DNA of 64,000 nucleotides from Sipunculus nudus (GCA_026874595.1 CM049317.1:74840618-74904617); one strand, 5' to 3'; positions 26,601 to 41,600 are shown, counted from the first letter of the stretch. A program made the numbers and translations. Notes: a model not told the origin generated them from the letters alone.

Positions 26601-29600
26601 AATGGAAAAATGAGGTTTTTCATTAATATCTTGAAGGTATTAAGTCCTAGTGACCAAATTGTTGGCATGGTAGGGGATTTTGGAGACATCTAGCTGTATG
26701 CCGAATTTAAGGAACTAAGAGCTGAAGCTGGGGAGCTGAGCTCTTGCAAACTGCATAACACTAGCTTGATGTATACAATATGTTACATGGTGCTTGAAAA
26801 CTTGAATAAAATCTACAGTTTTTGATCAACTGGTTTCAAATTTTTGGTGTTAACAGTTGAAAAGGTAACAAAAACATGCTGTGAAAATTAAATCCACAGT
26901 ACTTACAGGAAAAAAACGTGCCATGGTCAAATTTGGGCAAAATTTAAGGTACCAATTTTTTATTTTTATTAATATTTTAAAAAATTTATAAGATTTTCAT
27001 CTAATTTTGGGTATACAATTTAATTTTGATTAATTAAAGTTATATTACTGGAAAAAAGGTCCATAGCTTTAACATGTTTTGTGTTAAGTGATCAAATATC
27101 TTTCCTGATTTTTTACAAAATGCATTATGTTTGGGTCCATAACTTTTTTAAATTATATAATACAGACATAGTTTCTTGAATGTACATAGGAACTATATAG
27201 AGGAATATTTATGGTAAATATGAGGAAAAACAGATGAGTGGTTTTGATATTAGGCAGTCCTGAAGTGTGAAAATAGGTTTTTAATGAAAAATTGAGGTTT
27301 TTCCTTAATTTCTCAAAGGAACGAAGTCGAAAAGACCCAGTTTTCGGCTTGGTAGGAGATCTTGGGGACATCTAACATTATGCCGGATTTTGGATTCCTA
27401 GGTCTTACGGTTTCAAAACGTGCCACATCTACGGACGGACGGACGGACGGACGGACGGACGGACGGACGGACAGACGGACGGACGACGGACAATGGACCA
27501 CGACTATAGCTCAGATGACTTATAGTCAGCTGAGCTAAAAAACACATGTTTCTCGCTTTATGAAATGGAGAGTTGAACCCAGGAGGATTAATGACCTAAT
27601 TCAAGGTCCCAATTTTAGGAACAGTGTTGGGTAGGGATGGCGGGGGTTTAAGGCCTAAAAATGTGTCTGATTAATGAAGAAAAAGGTTGCGGTGGCTGAA
27701 AATTGGATACAGACCCTCTGTATGCATGGAGTCCCGTTGGGTCCGCTTCTGCTACTTACAATGTATGCATATTTCTGTTTCTTTCTACAGGAACAGTAAT
27801 TTATACGTCCAACAACAGAATCCAGTCAAATATCATCGAAAACCGAAATGCCCCCCCCCCCCCCCGTCTCGATCATTCCGTTTTGCAATGTAAACATCAT
27901 CACTGACCAGGTCTTCAAGGTAAACATACCGGGGTATGAATTTTTTACCATGAGCACAGCGCAACAAAATAAATGTAAAATTAATTAAGATATCTTATCG
28001 AGACAGTTTCCCACTGAAAACCTATATTTTCGTTAACTTTTAGAATGAACAAGTGACCCATGGGTCATGACGCTCAGCTGACTGGGAAGAGATTCGCAAA
28101 AGGAAATTTTATCATCAGAATGGTAGTATATACCCATTCAACTGAAGCATCAAACAGATTAACCAACAGGCCAAGATTTAGTCTGTATTTATATATCTCA
28201 AAAATAGAGAAAAATGTGTAAACTTTTAAAACTAGAATACGGGTAACCGACAAGTGACTACATGTATCTGCCAAAATCAGATAGTGAGGCATGGATTGAG
28301 TGGCAAGGGGATATAGAGTGAGGTATGTTGCATATTAGCATGGATGTCTGCAGCCTAAATGTGTATGTAGGTTGTGCCACCTACCACAAATCCAGAAAGC
28401 TGTCCAAGTTGTATACACCTGCAAAATTTTAGGCAGAAAAGTCAAACCACTACATGTATATGAGCGATTTTTGCCCATGGCAGACAAACAGACAAACACT
28501 GTGCAAAAATCTTTGCAGGTAACCCCTCCAGTTTTGTGTATGATAAAGACCTATGTGAGATCTAAACACATGCACAATTTTGGCCCAATCGGACAAATGG
28601 TTCCTGAGATATGAGCTTGGATGTGTCCAGCGTTAACTAGAATGTAGGTGGCGCCACCTGTCATAAAATCAAGAAAGCTGTCCACGATGTATATACCTGC
28701 AAAATTTTAGGCAGTTATGTCGAACCACTACAGAGAAATGAGTAATTTTAGGCCACGGCAGACTAACAGACAGACGCTGTGCAAACATTGTTACAGGTGG
28801 CGCCACCATTTCTTGTGTATGTTACAGAGCTATCAAAGGGCTACATTTGTATAAATTTTATTTCCTGATCGGTCAAACGGTTCCCGAGATATAAGCTTGG
28901 ATGTCATCAGCGTGAACGTGAACGTAGGTGGCGCCACCTGTCATAAAATCAAGAAAGCTATCCTGGATGTATACACATGACGAATTTCAGGTGAATTAGT
29001 CAATTCACTGCAGAGATATGAGTGATTTTAACCCAAGGCAGATGAACAGATGGACACTGTGCAAACATGGTTACAGGTGGCGCCACCATTTTTTGTGTAT
29101 GTTATAAAGCAATCCAAGGGCTACATTTGTATCAATTTTATTTCCTGATCGATCAAACGGTTCCCGAGATATGAGGGTTTATGAGTGGAAACAGACCCAC
29201 AAATGGACACTGGATAGAGAGGAAAGGTCAGAGGTCAATGCAAATTGGTTAGGCACCAGTTCACATGTGAACCGATAATAGGTGTAAGTTTGGGAAAAAT
29301 CGGTCCATTAATCTACGAGGAGCTCTCTGGAAACGAACGCCGCCGCGGCGGAGGAACTCGGTCAAAAACATAGTATCTGCAAAACTTCGTTTTGGCGGAT
29401 ACAAAAATACAGGTGGCTCCACCAGTCTGCAGAAACTAATAAAAAAACTTAATGGTCAATATCCATGCAAAAAATCATGGTGATCATTAGTTGTTCAGAT
29501 ACTTCAGTTTTTGTATCAAATTGTCCATTATTCTGAGGGATACTTCGGAGTCCTATGGCTTGAAGGATATGGGTAACAGAGACCTAATTTCAAGTTTCCA

Positions 29601-32600
29601 CAGGCACCTTTCATGGGCCTCCTTGCATGACAAGAATGAAGATTCTAGGTCCAGTTGTTGCGATTTGTACCCTGTTGACAGATAACCACATCTTTAAAGG
29701 TCTCAAAAAAAAGAAAAAAATTCGTAAAAATTTGAAAAAAAAATAGAGGTGGCACACCCAGTCTGCAGAAACTGATGGAACAGCTCATGATCAATATGTA
29801 TGCCGAAAATCATGACCATCAGTGTTGTAGTTATTGAAATACTGCAGTTTTTGTATCAAATTTTCCATTATTCTGGGGGGGGGGGGGGTATTTTGGACCC
29901 ATACAGCTTAAAGAATATGGGTAACAGAGACCTAATTTCAAGTTTCCATGGAGACTTTTCATGGGTCTCCCTGTGTGTCAAGAATGAAGATTCTTGGTCC
30001 AGTTTTTATGATTTGTGCCCTGTTAACAGATGTTCATATCTTTAAAGGTCTCAAAAATACAGAATAATTTCGTAAAAAAAAACGAACAAATACAGGTGGT
30101 GCCACCAGTCTGCAGAAACTTATGAAACACTCCATGATCAATATCCATGCAAACAATTATGGTTATCTCTGCATTAGTTGTTCAGATACTTTAGCTTTTG
30201 TATCAAATTTTCCATTATTCTGAGCTGTACTTTGGAGTGCCATAGCTCAAAGGATATGGGTAACAGAGACCAAATTTCAGGTTTCCATGGAGACTTATCA
30301 TGGGTCTCCCTGTGTGTCAAGAACGAAGATTCTAGGTCCAGTCGTTACGATTTGTACCCTGTTGACAGATAACTACATCCTTAAAGGTCTCAAAAATGGA
30401 GAAAACAATTCGTGAACATTGAAAAATACAGGTGGCGCCACCAGTCTGCACAAACTGATGAAACATCTCATGATCAATATGTATGTCGAAAATCATGACC
30501 ATCAGTGATGTAGTTAATGAGATATTGGAGTTTTTGTATGAAATTTTTGACTATTCTGGGGGGTAATTTTGGGCCCCATAGCTCGAAGAATATGGGTAAC
30601 AGAGACCTAATTTCTGGTTTCCATGGAGACTTTTCATAGGTCTCTCAGTGTGTCGAAAATGAAGATTCTAGGTCCAGTCGTTACGATTTGTGCCACGCTA
30701 ACAAATGACAGCATCCTCAAAGGTCTCAAAAATAGAGGAAAAAATCGTAAAAAATCAAACAGTACAGGTGGCGCCACCAGTCTGCAGGAACTGATCGAAC
30801 ATCTCATGATCAATATGTATGCCAAAAATGAAGACCATCAGTGATGTAGTTATTGAGATATTGAAGTTTTTGTATGAAATTTTTTACTATTCTGGGGGGT
30901 ACTTTGGGGCCCCATTGCTCAAAGGATATGGGTAACAGAGACCTAATTTCTGGTTTCCAAGGAGATTTTTCATGGACCTCTCAGTGTGTCAAGAATTAAG
31001 ATTCTAAGTCCAGTCTTTAACAGATGTTCACATTTTTAAAGGTCTCAAAAATAGAGAAAAAAATTCGTAAAAAATCGAAAAATACAGGTGGCGCCACCAG
31101 TCTGCAGGAAGTGATGTAACATCTCATGATCAATATGTATGCCAAAAATCATGACTATCAGTCAAGTAGTTAATGAGATATTGAAGTTTTTGTATGAAAT
31201 TTTTGACTTTTCTGGGGGGTACTTTGGGGCCACATAGCTCGAAGGATATGGGTAACAGAGACCTAATTTCTGGTTTCCAAGGAGATTTTTTATGGACCTC
31301 TCAGAATCCCAAGTTACAAGGTTCTAGGTCCAGCGGTTACGATTTGTGCCTGGTTAACGGACGGACAGACGGGCGACGGACAAAGAGTGATCGCTATAGC
31401 TCAGATGACTTTCAGTCAGCTGAGCTAAAAATGAGCCAGCATTCCACATCTCAGTTAATATATCTACCAAACCCCGGTAATAAGCCCGGTATACCTGGTT
31501 TATCAGCTAGTAGTACATATATTTCATTTTAATACCACATGTCTGTAATATATTTGTGTGTACATTTAATGTTTGCCTTGTAAGCCAATATCGTATTTAG
31601 GAATATGCTATATATATTAATTTTTAGAAATTTCATTTTCTGAAATCAGTTAACATTATTAAATGCGCAGATTTGTTCAGACAGTTTATACAATAAATTC
31701 TGTCTAATTTAAGCTTCCATTAAGATCCTGTTAGCTTGGTTAGGTCAGGTCAGGTCACATTGATGGTTTTGTACCCCAATAGATCAGGTGGTGTCCTTTT
31801 GATTTTGGTGAAACACCATAGCTTAGGACAGGTCCTACCAACTGTAGTAAAATCAAAGAGATTAGATCAGGCCACAGTGACTGTGGTAAAACCCAAGAGA
31901 TTAGATCAGGTTTCAGTGACTTGTAATAAAAACCCAAGTAACAGGTCAGGCTCAATGAACTGTAGTGAAACCCATATGATGAGCTGAAGCCTGTGGTGAC
32001 AACTCTAGAAATTATGTCAGGCCTCACAGACTTCTGAAATCCCTGATAAGAGGTTGGGCCCAAGCTGCCCAACTGACTGTTAGTTAAACCCCATATGTTA
32101 GGCAAGGCCCAAATGTAAGGTCAGGCACTGAAATGCCTGATCAGGACTTGTGACTGTTGGTTAAATGCTAGATATCAGGTCAGGCTACTCTGACTGTGAT
32201 GAATCCAGGAAGATCTGCTCATGTACCAATGACTGTGGTCAAGCCCATAGACCAGATCATTACTAGCAGATGTGGTTACTACAGAGGTCAATTCATGTCT
32301 AAATGTTTGTGGTGCAACCTCAGCGGCCATACTGAATCCCGCTGATTGTAGGATAAACCCCATGGCAACAGCAAGATGTAAAACATGTAGATCTACATAA
32401 GCTGTGACTAGATTACAGCACAGTTAAGCTGGGGACAATCATGCAAATTATACATTTTTGTTATACAATTATAAGGGACAGAGGTGGCAGGTAATTAGTA
32501 CACATAAATGACAAGGTACTTACTTATCCCTGAAATGAGAATGTATAAATTTTATAATAACACTTTTGATGGACATTAAAGCACTATGATTGAAAGCATG

Positions 32601-35600
32601 CATAATATTCAACATGTATACACAGAGAACTAAATGCTCTGTTATCATGCATGGCCCTGCGACTATAATATGGTAGCCCTTACTGTTGTCAAAATGTTCT
32701 AAATTGTAATATAATAAGTATTTTAAGGATATGTAGTAGATTAAACTAGAAAAAAATAATTAAACCCCTTGAGAAATTCTTTACACAAGACACACTTTTA
32801 AATGCAACAAATTTATGTATCACAGCATTACAGTATGTCAGAAAATGTATTATACATTTATAAGTGATATCTTTTACACGTGATATCAATCATGAATTAA
32901 CATATCACTGTTAAAACACAAAATGTAAAGCTAAATTTTTTCTGTAGTTGGAAATAAATCAAGTAACATGTGTTTTGCTAAATTTGTTGAAATTCTTCAA
33001 ATTAAAATATCTTAATTTTTTTCTGCATTGATTTCTATAGTAAAGTTATTGAAAATGGAAGTTTATACCTACTGCCCTTCTCAATAGCTATATTCATTCA
33101 TGAAATAAAACCATTCCGATGATATGCAATAATTCAAAGGTGAGAAATGTCAGGTAATCATAAATTAAATGATAACCCGATAAAACCAGAAAAATGGGAG
33201 AAAAATGTATGTAAACTGCTGAAGATTCTCTCTTACCCACAGTCAACCCACGCAAGGGTAGCCAGACCCTTCATAGTCTCTGCTACCTCAGTAAACAGCT
33301 TCTTCTGACTGGTGAAGGATCTTTCTAAAATGATCATAAAAAGAAGCAGAATTTTATTTGTCTGTTCACAGGATTGTGCCCTTCCCACATATACCATAAC
33401 AAGGCCTACAGGCTTAATGCAAACCTGTGCAATGAGATATACATCAGGTGTAATGCTTCAAGTACATGTGTTAATGTGTGACAGACAAGTATATGTACAA
33501 TGCAAGTACTAAACATTTTGAACCTGAGTATAAGCACCAATAACAAAAATGTCACTCCTGAAATACTGGCATTGCTGTATACAACTAAAAAAAATTGTAG
33601 GTAGTACTTCAAGTCTTGTACACAACAAAAAGCAAAATTCCAGGCTGATTTGTCGAATCACTCCTGAGAAACAGACAGGGACATACAAACAAATAAAACA
33701 TTGTAGAAAATATTGTAAATAGTATTGTATATTGCAGAGGGTGCCACTAGTCTTGTATATGACAAAGCTATCTGAGATGTATACATATGCTGAATTTCAG
33801 GCTGATATATTGGTATCAAATCCCTGCTGAGATATAAGCAGGGACACACACTGCAAAAGTCATGGTTGGTGGCAACATCAGTCTTGTGTACAAGAAAGCA
33901 ATCACAGATGCAATGAAAGGCCAAAATTTCAGGTTGATACATCAAACTTCTCTTGAGTCAGTTGCACGGGCTGACCCAGTGCACTAATGTTAATCAAGTG
34001 GTAAAGGGGTAACATGCACCGCTGCCACCGATACAGGAAAATTTACATATTCATGTATTCTGAAATTGACAGGGTTATTTACATGTTGTTTAAAATTTCT
34101 TTCAATAAAATTTAAGTACTTTGCTTATATCTATATTACAGATCTGAGCAAACATGCCATATGTATACAGTAAAAACTCCCCTAACAACCATCTCGGTGT
34201 AGCGAACACCTTAAGTCAACATCCACTTTAAACAGGTCTCGATTCTTTTTCACTCTTTATATAAGACCTCGCTCAGACAAAAACCTTGATAATGTGACCA
34301 CTTTGTCTGGGATCTGATTGTGGTCGTAGTTTTGAGGCTTTACTGAGCAAACAATATGATCACTTCTCCTGGGCACAAACCCAAGCACTAATATGGTCAA
34401 CATTTTTTAACCCTGCAGTCACATTTTAACTGAGAGGAATTCAAACAATTTAATGAACTTTTTATGTAATACTCACCATTTTTTGCAAATACCAAGAGTA
34501 CATTAGTTTTAACTTTGAGTAGTTTCTTGTAATCCTTGAGATCATTAACCCTCTGTATCAGATCAGCTCCTGTCTGCTTCCTCACACCGTTTACATGGTT
34601 TGGGCCTATCAACACCTGCAAATATAGAGAGATTCATGGATCAATATGCTCATCCCAGTATTATTTTTTACATTATCTTAGCCTGATTTGATGTATCTGT
34701 GCATGATATCTGAAGATATTTGTTCCTTTATTTAAGCTTAACATATTCGCTCTTCATGTTTGCAGCAGAAACCCCTGACAATATAGATGTAAAATGAAAT
34801 TTGTTGGTGACAATGAAAGGACTGTGAATTGTGCAGGGACTTTCAAATCTATTTGATGATTGATTCTTAACCTCTGATTCAATCCTCTTTTCAAATATTA
34901 CTTAAGTAGTAAATGTTAAGCTTTCTCTTATATGAAATATTTTTTTTATGGCTATGTAGTGAATCAGTTTTAGCAAAGCAAAGGAACTATGTAGAATTGC
35001 CTATGTTTATTGCTGCTATTTGTATATCCTTGTAGAGAGGTCCACTGGTAAATTTTGAAACTAAATCCAGTGATCATACACAATAAATAGTCTAATACCT
35101 GCAGCATGTTTTATCAAATTTGACAGCTCAAAGAGGGCAACAGGGTGTCACATGTTACAAAAAGCAGGGTGGTGCTAATTATACCCTCTACCAGGTGGTG
35201 AGGTATTATATTATACCCTTAGTAATTCGGTTTGTATCTGTGCAGCTTTACGCAAAAAGTTCTAAACAGATTTTTTTTTTAATTATGTGAAGGCTTATGG
35301 TAACACCTATGGAAATCCATAAAACTGGAAAGTAATCTGGACCACATCATGTTTTTATTTTTATTCGTAAGCTCCCTTTGCATTGTGACATATGGCTATT
35401 TATTTTGAAACTGTCAAGACCCTAAGCCATTCTTAATGTTATAGAGCTGAACAGTGAATGGAGTTGTTGAACTGTGACTTACATTTCCTGTGTTGCTGTG
35501 TAGTCTGATAATAAGGATCATGGCAATATTGTGGCCTCTGCCAAGTTTCCTATTTTTTATACTAATTTTTAGACGTGTGTTATTTTGACATCATTTGAGC

Positions 35601-38600
35601 ATGTAATTTTAATAAAAGAGGAAAAAGTATTCACTTGGATAAACTTTTAAACCTTTGCCACTAGATATTAAGTTTTGTCTTGACTGGTTATTTGTTTGGT
35701 TGGCTTTCCTGTTAGCTACCTAACTCAAAAAGTAAAAGATGGATTTTCAGGGTAACACCTAAGGAAAGTTACCTGTAATCTGGATCACCATGATATATTT
35801 CTGTTTAAAGAAATCTCAACCATTGTCAGATAGATCAATTTGTTTATCCCATCTGAGGGCAACTGTCCTTCACCAGTATCAGGGTTAGCCTTTGATCTAG
35901 TATGCAGTGCTGACCTCTGATGCAACCATCAACTTTTTGGATTTGTGAAATACATTTCTCAGGGCTTGCATTCATGTATTTCTTTCACTTACTTAGAGCT
36001 CTAAGTTTGATCAGGATCCTTGTGGGGGTAAATATGTGGTCTCCGACTGCTTTTTAGTTATTCTTTATGATTTTAGGGTTTGTTCAGATAGCCTTTTGTT
36101 CAAATTCTACTGTTTGAAAAGGTAATATGGAACATTTGTTCACTAAGAGATGTAACAGTACAATTACTCATGGTACAATGCTTGTTGCAATACTTTGCTC
36201 ATAATACAATACATCAATAGGACACATCTATCATATATGATATATTATGATTTAGATAACAGGCCAGATCTTCCTGTGCACATAATTTGTATATAAGCTT
36301 TATACTCTAATAACAGCTACAGCTAATTCCGATCCACAAATAAAATTAAATTCTCAAGAATTAGCCTATCAGATGTCAGTAAGCATGTTTCTTATCATTT
36401 CATCTTGAGATGCCATATATGAAGTTGTGAGCCTATTTACATGTTGGACATAGGCTTCAATTTGATGATAAAAAATCAACAAATATTATTACAAGGACAT
36501 ACTGATACTGATACAATATCTGACTTTATATTGTGATGTTATATTGTGTAAATTGTTATATTGTTCGCCCAAAGAAACTGTGATTACATAAAATTGACAA
36601 TTCTTCCTAAATACCAAACCACTAGTAGTGGCACCATATACAAACCACATATATGTATTATATTTCCTTGTGAGCTTACATGTGGGTTGATAATGATAAC
36701 AGTGAGAGCCTGTCCTTAAATTGTTTTTCAATGAGTGCATGAATGATACCACAAACCACATGCATGATATGTGTAACTAGATTCACTTCACATGTAGATA
36801 GACGTAATTTGTTATGATGGTTTTATTATCCCCTTAACTGGGATGTAATTAACTCTGGGAGACTGAACAAAGGAACTATTATACAATATGAAATTACTAA
36901 TACTGTAATAGTTCACTGTTGAAATTTTAGTACATGTTAAAACAAATATATGCAGAAAAAAAACTAAAATTGAGGGTCAAACATATATACTGATCTTATA
37001 TGGTTTATAATAAACAGAACAGGATAAAGCATTATTATATATGTCAATAAAGCAGCTTTTCTACACTTTTATCAAGTGACTGAGCTGATTAAAGGTGAAA
37101 GTGAATTCCACTCAGCATACCTAACTTTGCTGAACATAATCAAGTATACTAAATTCTGCTCAGGGTTCGCAAGTTTTAGGCAGGAAGGTTTTAACCATAG
37201 GTTATAACCTGGTTAAAACTGCCCCACCTAAAACAGGTTTTAGGCAGGTTTTAGGCAAAAGGTTTTAACCATAGGTTATAACCTGGTTAAAACTGCCCCG
37301 CCTATCAGGTTTTAGGCACCAAAAGTGCCTTAAACCTATATATGTTTAAATTATTGACTTAAATGTCTAAAACTACCAAACTGGTTAGGGTGATGCAGTT
37401 AAAAGGCTTTGCTGGACTTCTGGAAGGTTTCAGGTATTATATAGTAATGCATGATTTCCTGTTGGCTCTCATCATGGCACTCATGCAGTCTTCAAAGAGC
37501 CTGTATAGGTTTCTTGAGCATGAGACCATGTGTTGTGTGGAACATAGTTTCATTGGCCAATGTAATGTCATTATCAGGACACTTTGGGTTTCCTGATGAG
37601 TGCCCTGCTACCTGGAATGATGTAATCAAGCCTCCAGTATGGCTCTAGTAAGGCAGGGTATCAGAGGGGGAGGCCATGCTTGATTAGACCAGTTAATTAC
37701 TATTTATCAGGGTGATGGGGTCATAAGTCCTACTGCTGTGTCATAGCAGATGTTCATATGAATTTTCATACATTACTAGGATGATGCTGACAAAGCCCTT
37801 GCCCTGAAAACTATTCTTGAGTCAAACTTTTTACTGAGTGATGCAGACAGGGCCCCTGACCATGACATGTGGGTTTCTGAGGCCTTTAGGTTGAAAACGG
37901 CCCAAAAGTGATTATGAATATTTTGTGGTGTGCAACATATCCACTGTAATGTATTTTCACTTTTCTTACAGTTTTATTCTCATTAGTGTTTCATGAGGGT
38001 TCCATTTTCACATTCTCATCATACAGTTAACAGAGCATTTGATCATTATATAGACAATAAGTATATGCACAAAATCTTAAAATTTGACAAGGGATGACCT
38101 AGCTAAGGAAATAAACAACTTGTGGAAATTCTTGTTCATTATCAGATAATGATAAAGAAATCATATTTTTAGTTTGTGGCTAGCATAAAAGATCCGTCCT
38201 AATTTATAAAATCAATCTTTTGCTTTTTGTCATTTGAATCTACAGGCATACGAAACATACATGATATGTTAGTGAGACTACAGTATGAAGGACTATTCAT
38301 CAGTGGAAATGGAACAACTTTTTAAATTCCTGAAAACTTCTTTCACAAATATCACAAAATTTAATCCCTTGTGATCATAAAGCCAATTAAAGTATCTGGT
38401 TATAAGCTTACAGTATGAGCAATTTTTTATAAATTAGCAGTAATGGCAGTAATGGAGGTGGGAGCTCTGACCTCAGAACATGATTTAGGGATACAAGCTA
38501 AAACTGTCAGAGAACTGTGTTCATATAGAAAACCTGATGTAGTGTTGTATTCATATGTTGTTATTTTGTATTATGGTTTAATTTGTTTAGTTTGAATAAA

Positions 38601-41600
38601 GTGTTCCTCACTTTTAATCTGTTGAGCATATCCGTTAATGCATTTAGCTGTGTAACAATAAAACATAGTTGAACTGCAAGTCATACATTAGGGTAAGTAA
38701 GGTTTTAGGCAGTTAAAGGCAGTTTTAGGCAGGTTATAACCTATTTTAGGCAGTTAAAGGCAGGTTTTAGGCTCTGCCCTGCCAAAAACAGGTTTTGGGC
38801 AGCCTAAAACCCAACCCTGATTCTGCTAATGCAGAGGTGAATAAAATAATGGCATTATCTCACTTGGTCACACATCTAGATTTCTAAGATTTGTACTGTA
38901 TAAATATCTCTGGCCATGCAGTGGTTTAATTGTGAGAATTTCATAGAAAGTTTGAACTGGTAACCACTTTAAATGTATGCTGTCAATAAAAAATTGGAGG
39001 AACCAATCATAGTTTCATACACTTGGTATACTAAGATTAAACATAAATTTGCATAGTTAATGAAAATACCATTATCAATATAGATTTAAGACAGCATAAA
39101 CCTTAGCCAATAATGAACCAATATGATTTAATCAGTCACCAACAAAACTTAAGCTTGTACAAGATGTACAAGCAGGTAAAATGATTCTGCAATAATGTAA
39201 TCTGGATCAACTTCAAACTTACTCTCTCTTACCTAATCAGCCATTTATATATACTCATTTTTATATAAAACAATAAATCTACTTTCTGAAAAAATCTTAC
39301 AAGTAAGCATTTAGCAGAAAAAGAGACAAGCAAACAAAACAACTGACCATCACAAGTGAAAATATATAACCTCCATAACATTTTGTACTGACAAATGAAG
39401 AACACAGTGCTGAGGCCCATTAGTTCCTTAAGGTGGTTGAAGAAAACTCCATAAATGCACAGTTGACTGCACTTAAAATGTATACAAACATCAGTTAAAT
39501 ATCATATGTGGATCATTTTTAGGTTCCATTTGCACAAGACAGTCACTTTACAAGTCAACTAACATGAATACTTAGCGTTAGTTTTGAATGCATTTAAAAG
39601 GCACCAAAAATCATTATCTGAACAGTAAGCACCACAGCCTGGCTGCTATGTACTTCAATTAGTATTCTTGTGGTATATCTAATCAAATAAAGGTTTTATA
39701 ACAGCTTGAAGGAGTGTACGCATTGATTACCTCCTATGGTATGGTAGTACTATGCCTGGTTGTATGAGCACTTACAGGGCTATGAAGTGCCTTAGAAAAC
39801 TAATAATGAGTACCTGAGAATACCTGTGCCTGGTGACACCCACCTTCTTGAGTAAACAGCAGTGTCTTCTGAATATACACTGCCCTGTACACCTTGAATA
39901 CATTAATGTTTCTGCGTGTATGAATGACTCTCAGGTAAAGCAATCTGCAAATGTCTGAACTGCCCTACACTCTGTGGTGTTGCCAACTGGTACAAGTTTA
40001 AATACCAAGACCCAAAAGCTTTTTAAGTCACAAAATTCCATCTGGCTGCCCATATTTTTCATTTTGGTAAATACCAAAAGAGTGCATACAAAAATGGTGC
40101 AGACACAAAATGGTAATTATAAAAAGACAAATACTCTAGCTGAAACTAGGAAATATTAAATGACCAAATACAGAATTGATGAAGATGACGCTGCCTCGCA
40201 GGCATAACTGATACTGACTCAAATAAAACACAGTTTAAACAATTAATAAAACTGGCACATTTTCTGCGTGAAGCCCAACAGGAATTGTTAACAGTATCAT
40301 TCATTATTTATTCATCCATTTATAATAACTGGAGAATCTTAAAAAAAAAACAAAACAAAAAAAAAAATGAATGAGTATAAGACAATAAATTCAGTAATCA
40401 CATGTACCTGCAAAACTCATGTACTTCATTAAATAAGTAATTAAAAGTTACTGCTGTGACTGCTGAATTCATGATTTTTCTCTCCATATATGGACTCGGT
40501 GGACAGTAGTAAGATCAGTATATCATAATGAATGAATTAATGAAGAGCCTTCAGAAAGATATTGTAAACAGTGTATAAATGCTAGTGATAGATATCAGAC
40601 AGATATAAGCCTATGTGTAGGTCTAAATATCAGCTGAGATGTTGTACAGGACCTACAGGTCTATACTGTGGTTGGCTTCATATTCGCGAGGCAGAAATTT
40701 CGCGATTTCTCCATTTTAAATGTTTTGCGAGGGTTTCATTTTCGCGATCTAACCAGAACCTATATCAAATCTTTGGTAAATCCATACCTGTGTGTATTAT
40801 AAAATGAAAATAAGTCATGAGTTTATGATATTCTTCTCATATAACGATGGGCCCGTACACACAGCACAGGTAGTTTAGTTCAAATTTAAGGTAACGTTTT
40901 CCCTATACCTGTATGGATGTAACTTATTATAAAATTTCTTACTGTTATAACCTATTCCCATACAAGTATTGGCTACACTAAATATGAAAGACACACTCAA
41001 TTAGCCAATTATTCCCGAGGGCTTCATTTTCGCGATTATTTTCCATTCGCGAATATCGCGAAATTAAAACCCTCGCGAACAAAAAGGCAACCACAGTATT
41101 TGGTCAGAAATTTCATACTCCCCGAGGTTAACCAATTATTTCTGGTGATACAAATAACAACCGATTCCCAGCACTATTCAAATGTGACTAATAATTGATC
41201 ATCAGTTGCTGACATGCTGTTGAAGATTGATTATGATCATGAAAACTACTCTAAACATTACCTACAACATGTTAACACACCAGGTGTTACATTCTTTATA
41301 CAGTGGTCATGTCAGATCCGTTCCACTTAACCAATGCTGTCTATGGCACAGTTTGCTGGGTGTCCCTCTAAGGAAGTTGGGTGGTTTGGCACAGGGCCAA
41401 ATACATATAATCTGACCAATGAGAACAGGGCATAACTGGTTTCAAACTTGATCAGACCTGCTAAAGATCTCCTTGATCCACATGTAAGAAAATGTGTAAA
41501 CTATATTTTCCATACATTTTTTTTTGCTACAAATACTGACAAAAAGTCTTGAATTTGGCTGAAAACTATGTGAAAAATATGTAACCCAGAATCGTTCAAA

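Larger units (their letters stand above)
22634..33236. other. PDI gene intron 3 (10.6 kb)
   Basis: It holds a TA microsatellite (23554-23618), a CG-containing island-like stretch (24540-24900), the composite repeats at 24899-27540 and 28054-31432, and a degenerate minisatellite (31736-32360). The parts 22634-23550 and 32400-33236 show no recognisable feature. Confidence 0.7.

Noticed and set aside
28369-31432. Regularly spaced repeats that might suggest a CRISPR array
   Set aside because: Units are 280-347 bp, diverged along their full length, with no short identical repeat and unique spacer pattern, and the genome is animal.
31194-31532. 112-codon plus-strand frame
   Set aside because: It is a reading of the family B repeat end; parallel frames appear in other copies, with different stops.
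37363-37596. 77-codon frame inside the hAT-type element as a transposase remnant
   Set aside because: No hAT-specific motif could be recognised, and the frame is short.
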